Shown here piece by piece: positions 1-9,624 of a stretch of DNA of 64,000 bases. The notes below the pieces were generated by a model. It saw only the letters and a program-made list of their open reading frames with translations, was not told the origin of the DNA and ran no database searches. Each line of letters starts with the position of its first letter. Position 1 is the stretch's first letter. The position numbers and the translations under genes were made by a program. Origin of the DNA: Cronobacter universalis NCTC 9529 (lineage in GTDB: Bacteria; Pseudomonadota; Gammaproteobacteria; Enterobacterales; Enterobacteriaceae); contig NZ_CP012257.1 of NCBI RefSeq assembly GCF_001277175.1, forward strand, positions 3,782,001 to 3,846,000, given 5' to 3'.

Positions 1-1033
1 GGTGACCGGGCACAGTTATCTGCTCTACGGGCCGCTCGCCTGCGGCGCCACCACGCTGATGTTTGAAGGCGTGCCGAACTGGCCCTCCGCCAACCGTATG
101 GCGCAGGTGGTGGATAAGCACAAGGTGAATATTCTCTATACCGCGCCGACGGCCATTCGCGCGCTGATGGCGGAAGGCGACAAGGCTATCGACGGGACTG
201 ACCGTTCGTCGCTGCGCATTCTCGGTTCCGTCGGCGAGCCGATTAACCCGGAAGCGTGGGAGTGGTACTGGAAGAAAATCGGCAATGAAAAATGCCCGGT
301 CATCGACACCTGGTGGCAGACCGAAACCGGCGGCTTCATGATTACGCCGCTGCCCGGCGCGACCGAACTCAAAGCCGGTTCCGCCACGCGTCCGTTCTTC
401 GGCGTGCAGCCAGCGCTGGTGGATAACGAAGGCAATCCGCAACAGGGTGCCACCGAAGGCAACCTGGTCATTACCGACTCCTGGCCGGGCCAGGCGCGCA
501 CGCTGTTTGGCGATCACGAACGTTTCGAGCAGACCTATTTCTCGACGTTTAAAAACATGTACTTCAGCGGCGACGGCGCGCGCCGTGACGAAGACGGTTA
601 CTACTGGATTACCGGGCGCGTGGATGACGTACTGAACGTCTCCGGGCACCGTCTCGGCACCGCTGAAATTGAATCCGCGCTGGTCTCGCACCCTAAAATC
701 GCCGAAGCCGCGGTGGTGGGCATTCCGCACAGCATTAAAGGCCAGGCGATCTACGCTTACGTGACGCTGAACCACGGCGAGGAGCCGTCAGCGGAGCTGT
801 ACAGCGAAGTGCGTAACTGGGTGCGTAAAGAGATTGGCCCGCTGGCGACGCCGGACGTGCTGCACTGGACCGATTCGCTGCCGAAAACCCGCTCCGGCAA
901 AATTATGCGTCGTATTTTGCGCAAAATCGCGGCGGGCGATACCAGCAACCTCGGCGATACCTCAACGCTCGCCGATCCGGGCGTGGTGGAAAAACTGCTC
1001 GAAGAGAAGCAGTCCATCGCGATGCCATCATAA
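1..1033 (+). CDS. acs: Acetyl-CoA synthetase, C-terminal part (5' end outside window)
   Basis: Acs activates acetate through acetyl-AMP to acetyl-CoA in the cytoplasm and is the high-affinity acetate scavenging route. The window holds about 343 residues, roughly the C-terminal half of the usual ~652. Visible family motifs are the substrate loop [10 protein letters not shown], the hinge region [20 protein letters not shown] and the C-terminal [11 protein letters not shown], whose lysine is the catalytic residue acetylated by Pat-type enzymes in the family. The gene is followed by yjcH and actP on the same strand, the standard acs-yjcH-actP operon, so uptake and activation are coupled. Identity is certain; the start cannot be seen. 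Confidence 0.97.
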   Translation, partial: VTGHSYLLYGPLACGATTLMFEGVPNWPSANRMAQVVDKHKVNILYTAPTAIRALMAEGDKAIDGTDRSSLRILGSVGEPINPEAWEWYWKKIGNEKCPVIDTWWQTETGGFMITPLPGATELKAGSATRPFFGVQPALVDNEGNPQQGATEGNLVITDSWPGQARTLFGDHERFEQTYFSTFKNMYFSGDGARRDEDGYYWITGRVDDVLNVSGHRLGTAEIESALVSHPKIAEAAVVGIPHSIKGQAIYAYVTLNHGEEPSAELYSEVRNWVRKEIGPLATPDVLHWTDSLPKTRSGKIMRRILRKIAAGDTSNLGDTSTLADPGVVEKLLEEKQSIAMPS

Positions 1034-1060
1034 CCACGCTTGCATACTGACCTTTCGACC

Positions 1061-1087
1061 TAACCCTCTCCCCACAAGGGAGAGGGA
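1061..1087. repeat. 9-bp stem palindrome in the acs-yjcH gap
   Basis: CCCTCTCCC (1064-1072) and GGGAGAGGG (1078-1086) form a perfect 9-bp stem around the 5-nt loop CACAA. No U-run follows, so it is not a classical terminator. From general knowledge, this CCCTCTCCC-type palindrome recurs in enterobacterial intergenic regions. It may adjust acs mRNA 3'-end stability relative to yjcH-actP. Confidence 0.7.
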
Positions 1088-1123
1088 ACAATAACAACCC
1101 CTACTTTACTTCTGGAGACTGCG

Positions 1124-1441
1124 ATGATGAATAACGATATTTGTCAGCAGATAGAGAACAGTGCGCCTTACAGGGAGTTAATTCATAAGCGGCAACGGTT
1201 TGCCTTCACCCTTTCCCTCATCATGTTGATTATCTATGTCGGTTTTATCCTGCTTATCGCGTTCGCGCCGGGCTGGCTTGGCACGCCGCTCTCGCCCGGC
1301 AGCAGCGTGACGCGCGGCATTCCTATCGGCATCGGCGTGATCCTTATTTCGTTTATTCTCACCGGCGTGTATGTCTGGCGCGCCAACACGGAATTTGACC
1401 GGCTGAATAACGCCGTGCTGAAAGAGGTGCAGTCATCATGA
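1124..1441 (+). CDS. yjcH: DUF485 inner-membrane protein YjcH
   Basis: This is a 105-residue member of the DUF485 family, encoded between acs and actP. Two hydrophobic segments are visible (about residues 26-50 and 68-90), with a charged N-terminus and a short cytoplasmic tail. Its molecular role is not established; the conserved position suggests an accessory subunit of the acetate permease. The stop overlaps the actP start in an ATGA arrangement (1438-1441), indicating translational coupling. A second ATG follows directly at 1127, so the start is uncertain by one codon. Confidence 0.93.
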   Translation: MMNNDICQQIENSAPYRELIHKRQRFAFTLSLIMLIIYVGFILLIAFAPGWLGTPLSPGSSVTRGIPIGIGVILISFILTGVYVWRANTEFDRLNNAVLKEVQSS

Positions 1442-3084
1442 AAAAGGTCCTTTTCCCGCTGCTGACTCTGCTGTCGCCCGCCGCCCTGGCCGATGCGCTG
1501 ACCGGTGATGTCCAGCGCCAGCCGACCAACTGGCAGGCCATCATCATGTTCCTGATCTTCGTGGCGCTGACGCTTGGCATCACGTACTGGGCCTCCAAAC
1601 GCACCCGTTCGCGCAGCGATTACTACACCGCGGGCGGCAACATTACCGGTTTCCAGAACGGACTGGCCATCGCGGGCGATTTTATGTCCGCCGCATCGTT
1701 CCTCGGCATCTCCGCGCTGGTTTATACCTCCGGCTACGATGGGCTTATCTACTCGCTGGGCTTCCTGGTGGGCTGGCCGATTATCCTGTTTTTAATCGCC
1801 GAGCGGCTGCGTAATCTCGGGCGTTATACCTTCGCGGATGTCGCCTCTTACCGCCTGAAGCAGCGTCCCATTCGCCTGCTCTCCGCCTGTGGTTCGCTGG
1901 TGGTGGTGGCGCTCTATCTGATTGCGCAGATGGTCGGCGCAGGCAAGCTTATCCAGCTGCTGTTCGGCCTGAACTATCACATCGCCGTGGTGCTGGTGGG
2001 CGTGCTAATGGTGATGTATGTACTGTTCGGCGGCATGCTGGCCACCACCTGGGTGCAGATCATCAAAGCCGTTCTGCTGCTGTTCGGCGCGAGCTTTATG
2101 GCCTTTATGGTGATGAAGCATGTGGGCTTTAGCTTCAACAACCTGTTTACGGAAGCGATGGCGGTTCACCCGAAAGGCAGCGCCATCATGAGCCCCGGCG
2201 GTCTGGTGAAAGATCCGGTCTCCGCGCTGTCGCTCGGCCTCGGCCTGATGTTCGGTACCGCCGGTCTGCCGCATATTCTGATGCGTTTCTTTACCGTGAG
2301 CGACGCCCGCGAGGCGCGTAAAAGCGTCTTCTACGCCACCGGGTTTATGGGTTATTTCTATATCCTGACCTTTATCATCGGCTTCGGCGCCATCATGCTG
2401 GTGGGCGCGAATCCGGCGTTTAAAGACGCCGCCGGCGCGCTGATTGGCGGCAACAACATGGCGGCGGTACATCTGGCCGATGCCGTGGGCGGCAACCTGT
2501 TCTTAGGTTTTATCTCGGCGGTCGCCTTCGCCACGATCCTGGCGGTCGTCGCGGGACTGACGCTCGCGGGCGCGTCGGCGGTGTCGCACGATCTCTATGC
2601 CAATGTGTTCCGTAAAGGCGCGACCGAGCGCGACGAGCTGCGCGTTTCCAAAATCACCGTGCTGGTGCTGGGTGTGGTGGCTATCCTGCTCGGGATTCTG
2701 TTCGAGAAGCAGAACATCGCGTTCATGGTAGGCCTGGCGTTCTCGATTGCGGCGAGCTGTAACTTCCCGATCATTCTGCTCTCGATGTACTGGTCGAAGC
2801 TCACCACCCGCGGCGCGATGATTGGCGGCTGGCTCGGTCTGCTGACCGCCGTGGTGCTGATGATCCTCGGCCCGACCGTCTGGGTGCAGGTGCTGGGCCA
2901 TGCCGCGCCGGTCTTCCCGTATGAATACCCGGCGCTGTTCTCTATCGCCGTGGCGTTTATCGGGATCTGGATCTTCTCGGCGACTGACAACAGCCCGGAG
3001 GGCAATCTGGAGCGCGAACAGTTCCGCGCGCAGTTTATCCGTTCGCAAACCGGTCTTGGCATCGAACAGGGCCGCGCGCACTAA
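1438..3084 (+). CDS. actP: Cation/acetate symporter ActP
   Basis: This 548-residue sodium:solute symporter family protein takes up acetate and glycolate across the inner membrane. An N-terminal signal-like segment ending PAALADAL precedes about 13 predicted membrane helices. The SSF region includes the conserved segments [14 protein letters not shown] and [12 protein letters not shown]. Length matches the E. coli protein (549). It is the last gene of acs-yjcH-actP, starting in an ATGA overlap with yjcH. Expression should follow acs (CRP and overflow metabolism control in E. coli); the promoter lies outside the window. Confidence 0.97.
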   Translation: MKKVLFPLLTLLSPAALADALTGDVQRQPTNWQAIIMFLIFVALTLGITYWASKRTRSRSDYYTAGGNITGFQNGLAIAGDFMSAASFLGISALVYTSGYDGLIYSLGFLVGWPIILFLIAERLRNLGRYTFADVASYRLKQRPIRLLSACGSLVVVALYLIAQMVGAGKLIQLLFGLNYHIAVVLVGVLMVMYVLFGGMLATTWVQIIKAVLLLFGASFMAFMVMKHVGFSFNNLFTEAMAVHPKGSAIMSPGGLVKDPVSALSLGLGLMFGTAGLPHILMRFFTVSDAREARKSVFYATGFMGYFYILTFIIGFGAIMLVGANPAFKDAAGALIGGNNMAAVHLADAVGGNLFLGFISAVAFATILAVVAGLTLAGASAVSHDLYANVFRKGATERDELRVSKITVLVLGVVAILLGILFEKQNIAFMVGLAFSIAASCNFPIILLSMYWSKLTTRGAMIGGWLGLLTAVVLMILGPTVWVQVLGHAAPVFPYEYPALFSIAVAFIGIWIFSATDNSPEGNLEREQFRAQFIRSQTGLGIEQGRAH

Positions 3085-3092
3085 ATCTTTCT

Positions 3093-3124
3093 CCCCGGCC
3101 ATTACGGCCGGGGATCACACTTTT
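3093..3124 (+). terminator. Probable terminator after actP
   Basis: CCCCGGCC (3093-3100) and GGCCGGGG (3106-3113) form an 8-bp GC stem just after the actP stop. The T-run (3120-3124) is six bases away from the stem, so termination may be partial. Confidence 0.55.
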
Positions 3125-3231
3125 TCCCCTCCGCGGTATGCATTCTCTCCGGTCGCGCTACATTAGAAAAATGAAACGTTGTTTTTATTTTATCCATACA
3201 ACATATCATGTTGCCTGAGAGGACGCTGACC

Positions 3232-4527
3232 ATGAAAAAATACGCCCTGGTGGGAACCGGCGGGCGCGCCGGAATGTATATCGAGGCTATCGGCAAGACA
3301 TTTCGCGACAGCGCGCAGATGGTCGCGTTCTGCGACACCAACCAGACCCGCATGCGTTACGCTAATCGTCTGCTGGGAAACGCAGGCGCGCAACCGGTGC
3401 CCTGTTTCGTCGCCGCGCAGTTTGAAGAGATGATCCGCGATACCCGGCCCGATACGGTCATCGTCACCACGATGGATCGGACCCATGACGACTATATCGT
3501 GCGCGCGCTTTATGCGGGCTGCGATGTCATCACCGAAAAGCCGATGACCATCGACGAAGTCCGCGCGCTGCGCATTCTTAACGCCATTGAAGAGACGGGC
3601 CGCGAAGTGCGTGTGACCTTCAACTACCGCTACGCGCCGCATCACAGCAAAGTGCGCGAACTACTGATGAACGGCACCATCGGCGAGGTGTTTTCGGTCC
3701 ATTTCGAATGGCTGCTGAATACCGAACATGGCGCGGACTATTTCCGCCGCTGGCACCGGGAGAAGCGCAACAGCGGCGGCCTGCTGGTGCACAAATCGAC
3801 CCACCATTTCGACTTAATGAATTTCTGGCTCGGCAGCTACCCGGCGCGCGTCTACGCCGAAGGTGCGCTGCGTTTTTATGGCCGCGAAAATGCCGAGAAG
3901 CGCGGCGTCTCGCAGTTTTATCCGCGCGCCCACGGCTATCCGGCGGCGAAGAACGATCCGTTCGCGCTGCACATGGAGGAGAGCGCGCAGCTCAAAGAGC
4001 TCTATCTGGAGGCCGAACATGAAGACAGCTACTTTCGCGATCAGAGCGTGTTCAGCGACGGCATCACCATTGAGGATACGCTGTCGGTGCTGGTGAAATA
4101 CCAGAACCAGACGCAGCTCACCTATTCGCTCAATGCCTATCTGCCACAGGAAGGGCTCAATGTGGTGTTCAACGGCAGCCGCGGACGGCTTGAAATGAAG
4201 CTGGTGGAAAACTCTTACGTCAACGGCGGCGGGCTGCGTGAAGCCGAAGGGAGCCTCGACCGTTGCGATATCACGGTTTACCCGATGTTCGCGGCGCCCT
4301 GGAAGGCGGATTTCACGCTGGGCGAAGGAGGACACGGCGGCGGCGATAACGCGATGCTGGCGGATCTGTTTGGCGAGCCGGGCGACGACCCGCTGCAACG
4401 CGCCGCCGATCACCGCGCGGGCGCGATGTCTATCCTCACAGGCATCGCCGGGAATATCTCGATGCAGCAGCAGCGGCCGGTGAATTTTAGCGAATTTGAA
4501 CTGGTGCGAAGGCTGGCGGGGCGGTAA
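3232..4527 (+). CDS. Gfo/Idh/MocA family oxidoreductase
   Basis: This 431-residue NAD(P)-dependent oxidoreductase of unknown substrate is expected to act on a sugar or sugar-derivative. The N-terminal Rossmann fold begins KKYALVGTGGRAGMY, and the family EKP motif appears as ITEKPMTIDE near residue 104. The C-terminal alpha/beta domain is complete. I chose the ATG at 3232 because GAGAGGA (3217-3223) lies 8 nt upstream; an in-frame ATG at 3208 has no Shine-Dalgarno sequence. It stands alone between actP and the convergent yjcE, so context gives no substrate. Confidence 0.9.
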   Translation: MKKYALVGTGGRAGMYIEAIGKTFRDSAQMVAFCDTNQTRMRYANRLLGNAGAQPVPCFVAAQFEEMIRDTRPDTVIVTTMDRTHDDYIVRALYAGCDVITEKPMTIDEVRALRILNAIEETGREVRVTFNYRYAPHHSKVRELLMNGTIGEVFSVHFEWLLNTEHGADYFRRWHREKRNSGGLLVHKSTHHFDLMNFWLGSYPARVYAEGALRFYGRENAEKRGVSQFYPRAHGYPAAKNDPFALHMEESAQLKELYLEAEHEDSYFRDQSVFSDGITIEDTLSVLVKYQNQTQLTYSLNAYLPQEGLNVVFNGSRGRLEMKLVENSYVNGGGLREAEGSLDRCDITVYPMFAAPWKADFTLGEGGHGGGDNAMLADLFGEPGDDPLQRAADHRAGAMSILTGIAGNISMQQQRPVNFSEFELVRRLAGR

Positions 4528-4528
4528 A

Positions 4529-4557
4529 GAAAAACCGCCGGAACGATCCGGCGGTTG
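4529..4557 (-). terminator. Terminator of yjcE
   Basis: AACCGCCGG (4533-4541) and CCGGCGGTT (4548-4556) pair perfectly over 9 bp. Read on the minus strand, the stem runs straight into TTTTTC, so it terminates yjcE. It also lies just after the convergent oxidoreductase gene. Confidence 0.85.
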
Positions 4558-4560
4558 GGG

Positions 4561-6207
4561 TTATTTGCGCTCCATCAGCAGCGCTTCGAGCAAGTCCATA
4601 TCGTGCAGCATTTTCTGTAGCGTCTCGTTGCTGATCTGCCGCGTGGCGCGCAGATGGTACAGCTCGGCGCGCTCCGCACGCAGCGCGGTCAGACGGAAAC
4701 GGCGCTCCAGATTTTCCTCAAGCTCGCTGTTTTCCACATCGTTGCGCCCGTCGGCGCGGCGGCGCAGATTGCCCGTCACGCGCGCGGACACTTCTTTCAG
4801 CAACTGATCGTCGATGTTCTCTTCGGTATTGGCGGCCAGACGCTCTTCCATTTTCTGGATGGCGGTAATCGCCACTTCCGCCGTCACCGCGCGCGCCATC
4901 CGTTCTTCTTTGTGCGCCAGACCGTGATCCGGCGTCTCGACCTGTTGCAGCAAAATCGGCAGCAGGATCACGCCGACAAACAGCGAGAAGAGGATCACGC
5001 CTGCGGCAAGGAACACCAGCTCATAGCGCGCCGGGAACGGCGAGCCATCCGGCAGCAGCAGCGGAATGGAGAGCACGCCCGCAAGGGTAATCGCCCCTCG
5101 CACCCCGGCGAATGACGCGACCAGCAGTTCGCGCGTCGAGTACTCGCCAAACGTGAGCGGCTTTTTCTTCAGGAAACGCAGGCTAAAGCGCTTCATGATC
5201 CACAGCCACAGGAAACGCACGCCAATCAGCGCCCCGTAGATCAGGACGACATCCATGAACAGCATCCAGGTTTCAACGTTCGGATCCAGTTCGGCGGCGG
5301 CCAGCGACGTTTCCATAATCCCCGGCAGCTGGAGGCCGAGCATCAGGAAGACCATGCCGTTAAACACAAACTCCAGCATCGACCAGACGCTGTTGGCGCG
5401 CAGGCGCATCGCCAGCGGCGCGGTACGCATCACGCCGGAGCGGGTAATAGTCATCCCGGCGGCCACCGCGGCCAGAATGCCGGAGAAGCCGATATGCTCG
5501 GCAATCAGGTAAGAGGCGAACGGCAGCAGGAACAGCAGCACTATCTGCGTGGCGGGCTCATCGCCGCCCCAGCGGCTCAGCAGGCGCAGCGAGCGGCCAT
5601 ACAGCCAGCTTACCGCGATACCGGCGAGCAGGCCGCCAATCGCCACTTTTAAAAACTCCAGCGACGCGCCGCCCACGGTGAAGACCATCGTCCCCATCGC
5701 AACCGCCACGGCGAATTTCAGCGACACCAGGCCGGAGGCGTCGTTCATCAGCGCCTCGCCCTGCAAAATCCCCATGATTTTTTTCGGGATGCGGCCTTCG
5801 CCGACGATGCCGGAGAGCGCCACCGCATCGGTCGGCGACAGCACCGCCGCCAGCGCGAAGGCGGGGATCAGCGGAATGCCCGGCACCATCCAGTAGATAA
5901 GAAAACCGATGCCGACGACCGTGACCACCACCAGCGCCAGCGCGAGACCGATGATTTCGCGGCCGTGATCGAGAAATTCACGGGTCGGGGTTTTCCAGCC
6001 GTCGGCAAACAGTAGCGGCGGAATAAACAGGACCAGGAACAGCTCCGGATTAAAGTCGACGTGCAGACCGAACGTCGGCCAGGCGAGCAGCGCCCCGATG
6101 GCTATCTGCATCAGCGGCAGCGGGATCTGGAATGGCAGCATACGGGTGACGACCCCGGAGAGCGATACCATGAGGGTCATGATGAGGATGGTAAAAAAGA
6201 TTTCCAT
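4561..6207 (-). CDS. yjcE: CPA1-type Na+/H+ antiporter YjcE
   Basis: This 548-residue inner-membrane protein matches E. coli YjcE almost end to end. About 12 membrane helices occupy the first ~420 residues, including the CPA1 core ALAAVLSPTDAVALSG and the GEALMNDASGLVSLKF segment with its ion-binding aspartate. A soluble, charged C-terminal domain of about 120 residues, probably helical, follows. Exchange of Na+ or K+ for protons is inferred from the family. The ATG at 6207 gives the conserved MEIFFTILIMTL start; 14 further upstream codons are not conserved. AAGGAG lies 13 nt upstream, somewhat far. Confidence 0.94.
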   Translation of the reverse strand: MEIFFTILIMTLMVSLSGVVTRMLPFQIPLPLMQIAIGALLAWPTFGLHVDFNPELFLVLFIPPLLFADGWKTPTREFLDHGREIIGLALALVVVTVVGIGFLIYWMVPGIPLIPAFALAAVLSPTDAVALSGIVGEGRIPKKIMGILQGEALMNDASGLVSLKFAVAVAMGTMVFTVGGASLEFLKVAIGGLLAGIAVSWLYGRSLRLLSRWGGDEPATQIVLLFLLPFASYLIAEHIGFSGILAAVAAGMTITRSGVMRTAPLAMRLRANSVWSMLEFVFNGMVFLMLGLQLPGIMETSLAAAELDPNVETWMLFMDVVLIYGALIGVRFLWLWIMKRFSLRFLKKKPLTFGEYSTRELLVASFAGVRGAITLAGVLSIPLLLPDGSPFPARYELVFLAAGVILFSLFVGVILLPILLQQVETPDHGLAHKEERMARAVTAEVAITAIQKMEERLAANTEENIDDQLLKEVSARVTGNLRRRADGRNDVENSELEENLERRFRLTALRAERAELYHLRATRQISNETLQKMLHDMDLLEALLMERK

Positions 6208-6306
6208 GCGGTCTGAGCGGCTCCTTATTATCTGTGATGTAAGACTCACCTCTGATAATAGAACATTGACGCGCCGGAAAAGGAATCAGGTTGTGCCCTG
6301 AAAGCA

Positions 6307-6333
6307 GGAAAAAGCGGGCCGCAGCCCGCTTTG
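6307..6333 (-). terminator. Terminator of ghxP
   Basis: AAAGCGGGC (6311-6319) and GCCCGCTTT (6324-6332) form a 9-bp stem with a 4-nt loop. On the minus strand it is followed by TTTTTCC, a canonical intrinsic terminator. Confidence 0.88.
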
Positions 6334-6345
6334 TTAAAGAAAGGT

Positions 6346-7695
6346 TTAGATTGCCCAGCCGCCCGCGTAGAAAGCGACCAGCGCGATGGCGATAACCACG
6401 GTGCCGATATTGAGCTTGCGGAACTCGCCCGAGACGATGCGGCCAATCACCAGCGACGCGAAACCGATCATGATGCCGGTCACGATGTTGCAGGTCAGCA
6501 CGATAAACACCGCGGTAATCAGCCCCGCCATCGCGTCAACGAAATCGGCGAAGTCGATTTTCGCCACGTTGCTCAGCATCAGCAGGCCGACATACATCAG
6601 CGCAGGCGCGGTGGCGTAGGCCGGTACCAGATACGAGAGCGGCGAGAGGAACAGGATCAGCAGGAACAGTACGCCGACGGTAATCGCCGTCAGGCCCGTT
6701 TTACCGCCCGCTGCGGTGCCGGCGGCAGATTCGATATAAACCGCCGCCGGCGCCGCGCCCACCAGGCCTGAGAAGACGCTGGAGAGGGAGTCGGTGGTCA
6801 GCGCTTTGCCGCCGTCGATGATCTGGCCGTCTTTATCCAAAAGATTCGCCTGGCCCGCGACCGCGCGAATGGTGCCGGTGGCGTCGAACACGGCGGTCAT
6901 CACCAGCGCCAGCACGCTCGGAATCACCACAGGATCGAGCGCGCCCATGATATCAAGGCTGCCAATCAGCGAATTGCCCTTCTCATCGCTCAGCGACGGC
7001 ATGGCGAACAGGCCGGTGAATTTTACCGTCGGGTCGAAGATCAGGCCGACAATCGAAATGCCGATGATGGTCAGCAGAATGCCGCCCGGCACTTTCAGTT
7101 TCTCAAGGCCGATAATCACGGCCAGGCCAATCAGCGACATGATCACCGGGAAACTGGCGAAATGACCGAGCGCCACCGGCAGGCCGTCGAGCGGGTTTTT
7201 AATCACCAGGCCCACGCCGTTGGCGGCGATCAACAGCAGGAACAGACCGATACCGATGCCGGTGCCGTGCGCCACGCCCTGCGGCAGATTGCGAAGGATC
7301 CAGCTACGAATGCCGGTCGCGGAGATAACGGTAAACAGCACGCCCATCAGGAAGACCGCGCCGAGCGCGACCGGTACGCTGATGTGCTGCCCGAGCACCA
7401 GGCTAAACGCCGTAAAAGCGGTCAGCGAAATGGCGCAGCCAATCGCCAGCGGCAGATTCGCCCACAGCCCCATCACGATGGAGCCAACGCCAGCCACCAG
7501 ACAAGTGGCGACAAACACGGCGGCAGGCGAGAAACCGGCTTTGCCGAGCATCCCCGGCACGACGATCACGGAATAGACCATCGCGAGGAACGTGGTGAGA
7601 CCGGCAACAATCTCCTGGCGCACGTTACTGCCGCGCGCGGAAATTTTAAAAAAGGCGTCGAGTGAACCGCCGTTACGCGCAGAAGGCGTAGACAT
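6346..7695 (-). CDS. ghxP: Guanine/hypoxanthine permease
   Basis: This 449-residue NCS2/AzgA-type transporter imports guanine and hypoxanthine by proton symport. Length equals E. coli GhxP (YjcD). Hallmarks are the N-terminal [22 protein letters not shown], the [17 protein letters not shown] segment, and the [22 protein letters not shown] and [22 protein letters not shown] motifs that carry the purine-binding residues in AzgA relatives. About 14 membrane spans are expected. PurR-like operators lie upstream, consistent with purine-responsive repression. Confidence 0.95.
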   Translation of the reverse strand: MSTPSARNGGSLDAFFKISARGSNVRQEIVAGLTTFLAMVYSVIVVPGMLGKAGFSPAAVFVATCLVAGVGSIVMGLWANLPLAIGCAISLTAFTAFSLVLGQHISVPVALGAVFLMGVLFTVISATGIRSWILRNLPQGVAHGTGIGIGLFLLLIAANGVGLVIKNPLDGLPVALGHFASFPVIMSLIGLAVIIGLEKLKVPGGILLTIIGISIVGLIFDPTVKFTGLFAMPSLSDEKGNSLIGSLDIMGALDPVVIPSVLALVMTAVFDATGTIRAVAGQANLLDKDGQIIDGGKALTTDSLSSVFSGLVGAAPAAVYIESAAGTAAGGKTGLTAITVGVLFLLILFLSPLSYLVPAYATAPALMYVGLLMLSNVAKIDFADFVDAMAGLITAVFIVLTCNIVTGIMIGFASLVIGRIVSGEFRKLNIGTVVIAIALVAFYAGGWAI

Positions 7696-8009
7696 AATGA
7701 GACATCCCCTGAAAGTGATAGTTTTTTAAAGCCTGCGCGTGGCAAACAACCCGCTGCGGATCAAACGTTAACTCCCTGCGTTCTGTTTGTGGTTTTGGAG
7801 GGTCCACAAAAAGCAAACGTTTAACTCCACGCGCAAAAAACGGCAAAATTTATAGGCAAACGATTATCCAGCCTTAGGACGGGGATTTTCAACTGAACTT
7901 TATGGCTTTTGGCAAAAAGTTGTGCTGGCTGATGAATAATTCAGCGCAGGCTGCGCAAACGATATCGTTGATGCGCAAAAAACAGGCCTTCGGGTGAAGG
8001 CCTGCGTTA
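7696..8009. promoter_or_regulatory. ghxP upstream region with PurR-like operators
   Basis: This 314-bp gap holds the ghxP promoter region and the GST terminator. Two near-identical boxes, CAAACGTTAACTCC (7762-7775) and CAAACGTTTAACTCC (7814-7828), resemble the PurR operator core (CAAACGTTT). A third site at 7951-7974 contains the perfect palindrome AACGATATCGTT (7958-7969) preceded by TGCGCA, also PurR-like but farther away. Purine control of ghxP is expected from E. coli. I could not place a confident -10/-35 pair. Confidence 0.6.
7977..8004 (-). terminator. Terminator of the GST gene
   Basis: AGGCCTTC (7984-7991) and GAAGGCCT (7996-8003) form an 8-bp stem with loop GGGT. On the minus strand it leads into TTTTTTG (7976-7982), a strong intrinsic terminator. 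Confidence 0.87.
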
Positions 8010-8678
8010 TTAACTGCCGGGGATCTCCAGCGGGCCGCCTTTTTCAATCGCGCGCCGCCAGGCCGGGCGGGCCTGAAGATTGGTAAGCCAGGCGCGTAGC
8101 TGGCGGAACTCGCCGGAGTCGCTGCGCGCCAGCAGGGCGATAACCGGAAAGCTCATCTGGATATCCGCCATGCTGAAGGTCTGCCCGGCAAACCACGGAT
8201 GCAGCGTCAGGTGATCTTCCATAAAGCGCGTGTGGGTGGCGAGCTGCTTATTAAGCCAGGCTTTCTGCACGCCCTGCCCGAGCGCCTTGCCGAGGGTGCG
8301 AAACCCGAGCGGAACAGGCTTTTTGCCAAGGCTGCCAAACACCAGCTTCATCAACAGCAGCGGCATTAAAGACCCTTCGGCGTAATGGAGCCAGATGCGG
8401 TACTGGATTTTCTCTTCAGCGCTTTGTGGCTTCAGGCGCTGTTCAGTGTCATACGTCTCCTGGAGGTACTCCAGAATCGCGCCGGACTCGATAATTTTCT
8501 GGCCGTTATCCTCCAGCACCGGCGACTTGCCGAGCGGATGCACCTTCTTTAGCGCAGGCGGCGCCAGCATGGTGGGTTCACGCTGGTAGCGCACCAGTTC
8601 ATAAGGCAGGCCGAGCTCTTCCAGCGCGAAGAGAATGCGCTGCGAGCGGGAATTATTCAGATGGTGGACCGTCAGCAT
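8010..8678 (-). CDS. Glutathione S-transferase family protein
   Basis: This is a 222-residue cytosolic GST. The thioredoxin-like N-terminal domain includes the active-site region HHLNNSRSQRILFALEE and the glutathione-binding GKSPVLED and IIESGAILEYL segments; an all-helical C-terminal domain includes FSMADIQMSFPV. The catalytic residue is probably the Ser or Asn near residues 8-10; the substrate is unknown. The gene lies directly downstream of soxR on the same strand, with only 77 bp between, so it could be partly co-transcribed with soxR. A role in redox or electrophile detoxification fits but is not proved. Confidence 0.92.
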   Translation of the reverse strand: MLTVHHLNNSRSQRILFALEELGLPYELVRYQREPTMLAPPALKKVHPLGKSPVLEDNGQKIIESGAILEYLQETYDTEQRLKPQSAEEKIQYRIWLHYAEGSLMPLLLMKLVFGSLGKKPVPLGFRTLGKALGQGVQKAWLNKQLATHTRFMEDHLTLHPWFAGQTFSMADIQMSFPVIALLARSDSGEFRQLRAWLTNLQARPAWRRAIEKGGPLEIPGS

Positions 8679-8755
8679 GGCGTTTTCCTTTCGCTTTTCA
8701 TTGTATTAACTATAGAGAATCCGCCGCCGGCGCACCGAATTTGTTTGCGCGCCGC

Positions 8756-9214
8756 TTATTCGTCTTCCAGTAAACGCGCCCCGCTGCCCTGCGCGCCCAG
8801 ACGGTCCTCGGGGTTGCGCAGCGGGCAATCGCGGTGCGACAGACAGCCGCAACCGATGCAGCCGTCGAGATCGTCGCGCAGCGCGGTGAGCGTTTTAATG
8901 CGCCTGTCCAGTTCCTCGCGCCACTGCGTGGAGAGCTGCTTCCAGGCCTTCGGGCTCAGGTTATGCCCTTCCGGCAACACGCCGATAGCCTCGCCAATCG
9001 TTGCCAGCGGAATACCGATGCGCTGGGCGATTTTAATGATCGCCACCTGACGCAGCACGTCGCGCCGGTAACGCCGCTGATTGCCACTGTTACGGGTGCT
9101 TTTAATCAGCCCTTTGCTTTCATAGAAGTGCAGCGCGGAGACCGCCACGCCGCTGCGCTTCGCGACTTCGCCTGGCGTAAGCAGCGATTTGATTCTGGGT
9201 GCTTTCTTTTCCAT
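8756..9214 (-). CDS. soxR: Redox-sensing activator SoxR
   Basis: SoxR is a MerR-family [2Fe-2S] regulator whose oxidised form activates soxS in response to redox-cycling compounds. The protein has 152 residues. The N-terminal winged-helix segment [20 protein letters not shown] is typical of the family, followed by the dimerisation helix. The four cluster cysteines are present at positions 119, 122, 124 and 130 ([12 protein letters not shown]), the same numbering as E. coli. It is divergent from soxS, and the shared intergenic region contains its operator. All residues needed for function appear intact. Confidence 0.97.
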   Translation of the reverse strand: MEKKAPRIKSLLTPGEVAKRSGVAVSALHFYESKGLIKSTRNSGNQRRYRRDVLRQVAIIKIAQRIGIPLATIGEAIGVLPEGHNLSPKAWKQLSTQWREELDRRIKTLTALRDDLDGCIGCGCLSHRDCPLRNPEDRLGAQGSGARLLEDE

Positions 9215-9221
9215 CAGGGGC

Positions 9222-9252
9222 TTTACCTCAAGTTAACTTGAGGAATTATACT
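9222..9252 (+). promoter_or_regulatory. SoxR operator and soxS promoter
   Basis: The perfect 18-bp palindrome CCTCAAGTTAACTTGAGG (9226-9243) is the SoxR site. It sits between a -35-like TTTACC (9222-9227) and a -10 TATACT (9247-9252). The spacer is 19 bp, the over-long spacing that MerR-type activators correct by distorting DNA. The same site is expected to autoregulate soxR. Confidence 0.93.
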
Positions 9253-9300
9253 CGCCGACCAGAAGAACGGCTAACCCAAAACAGAGGAAGAGGACGGCTT

Positions 9301-9624
9301 ATGTCACATCAGGAAATTATCCACGCACTGACGCAATGGATTGATGAGCATATTGACCAGCCACTGAATATCGATGTGGTGGCAAAGAAGTCGGGCTATT
9401 CGAAATGGTATTTACAGCGGATGTTTCGCACCGTGATGCATCAGACGCTGGGTGAGTATATTCGCAAGCGGCGTTTGCAACTGGCGGCGCAGGAGCTACG
9501 AACGACCCGGCGGCCGATTTTTGATATCGCGATGGATTATGGTTATGTGTCGCAACAGACGTTTTCGCGCATTTTCCGCCGTCAGTTCGACCGCACGCCG
9601 AGCGATTACCGTCAAAGCGCCTGA
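9301..9624 (+). CDS. soxS: AraC/XylS-type activator SoxS
   Basis: SoxS is a 107-residue AraC-family protein that consists only of the two helix-turn-helix DNA-binding module. It activates superoxide and drug-resistance genes as a monomer and is controlled by its level alone. The sequence MSHQEIIHALTQWIDEHID through FSRIFRRQFDRTPSDYR matches E. coli SoxS closely. The ATG at 9301 follows a purine-rich GAGGAAGAGGA segment; an upstream in-frame start at 9199 would run through the SoxR operator and is rejected. Its 3' end overlaps the 3' end of the convergent pdeC by 13 bp (9612-9624). Confidence 0.96.
   Translation: MSHQEIIHALTQWIDEHIDQPLNIDVVAKKSGYSKWYLQRMFRTVMHQTLGEYIRKRRLQLAAQELRTTRRPIFDIAMDYGYVSQQTFSRIFRRQFDRTPSDYRQSA

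Noticed and set aside
4654..5115. Long frames antisense to yjcE and to many other genes
   Set aside because: They are shadows of GC-rich genes on the opposite strand with His/Arg-rich, non-conserved products.
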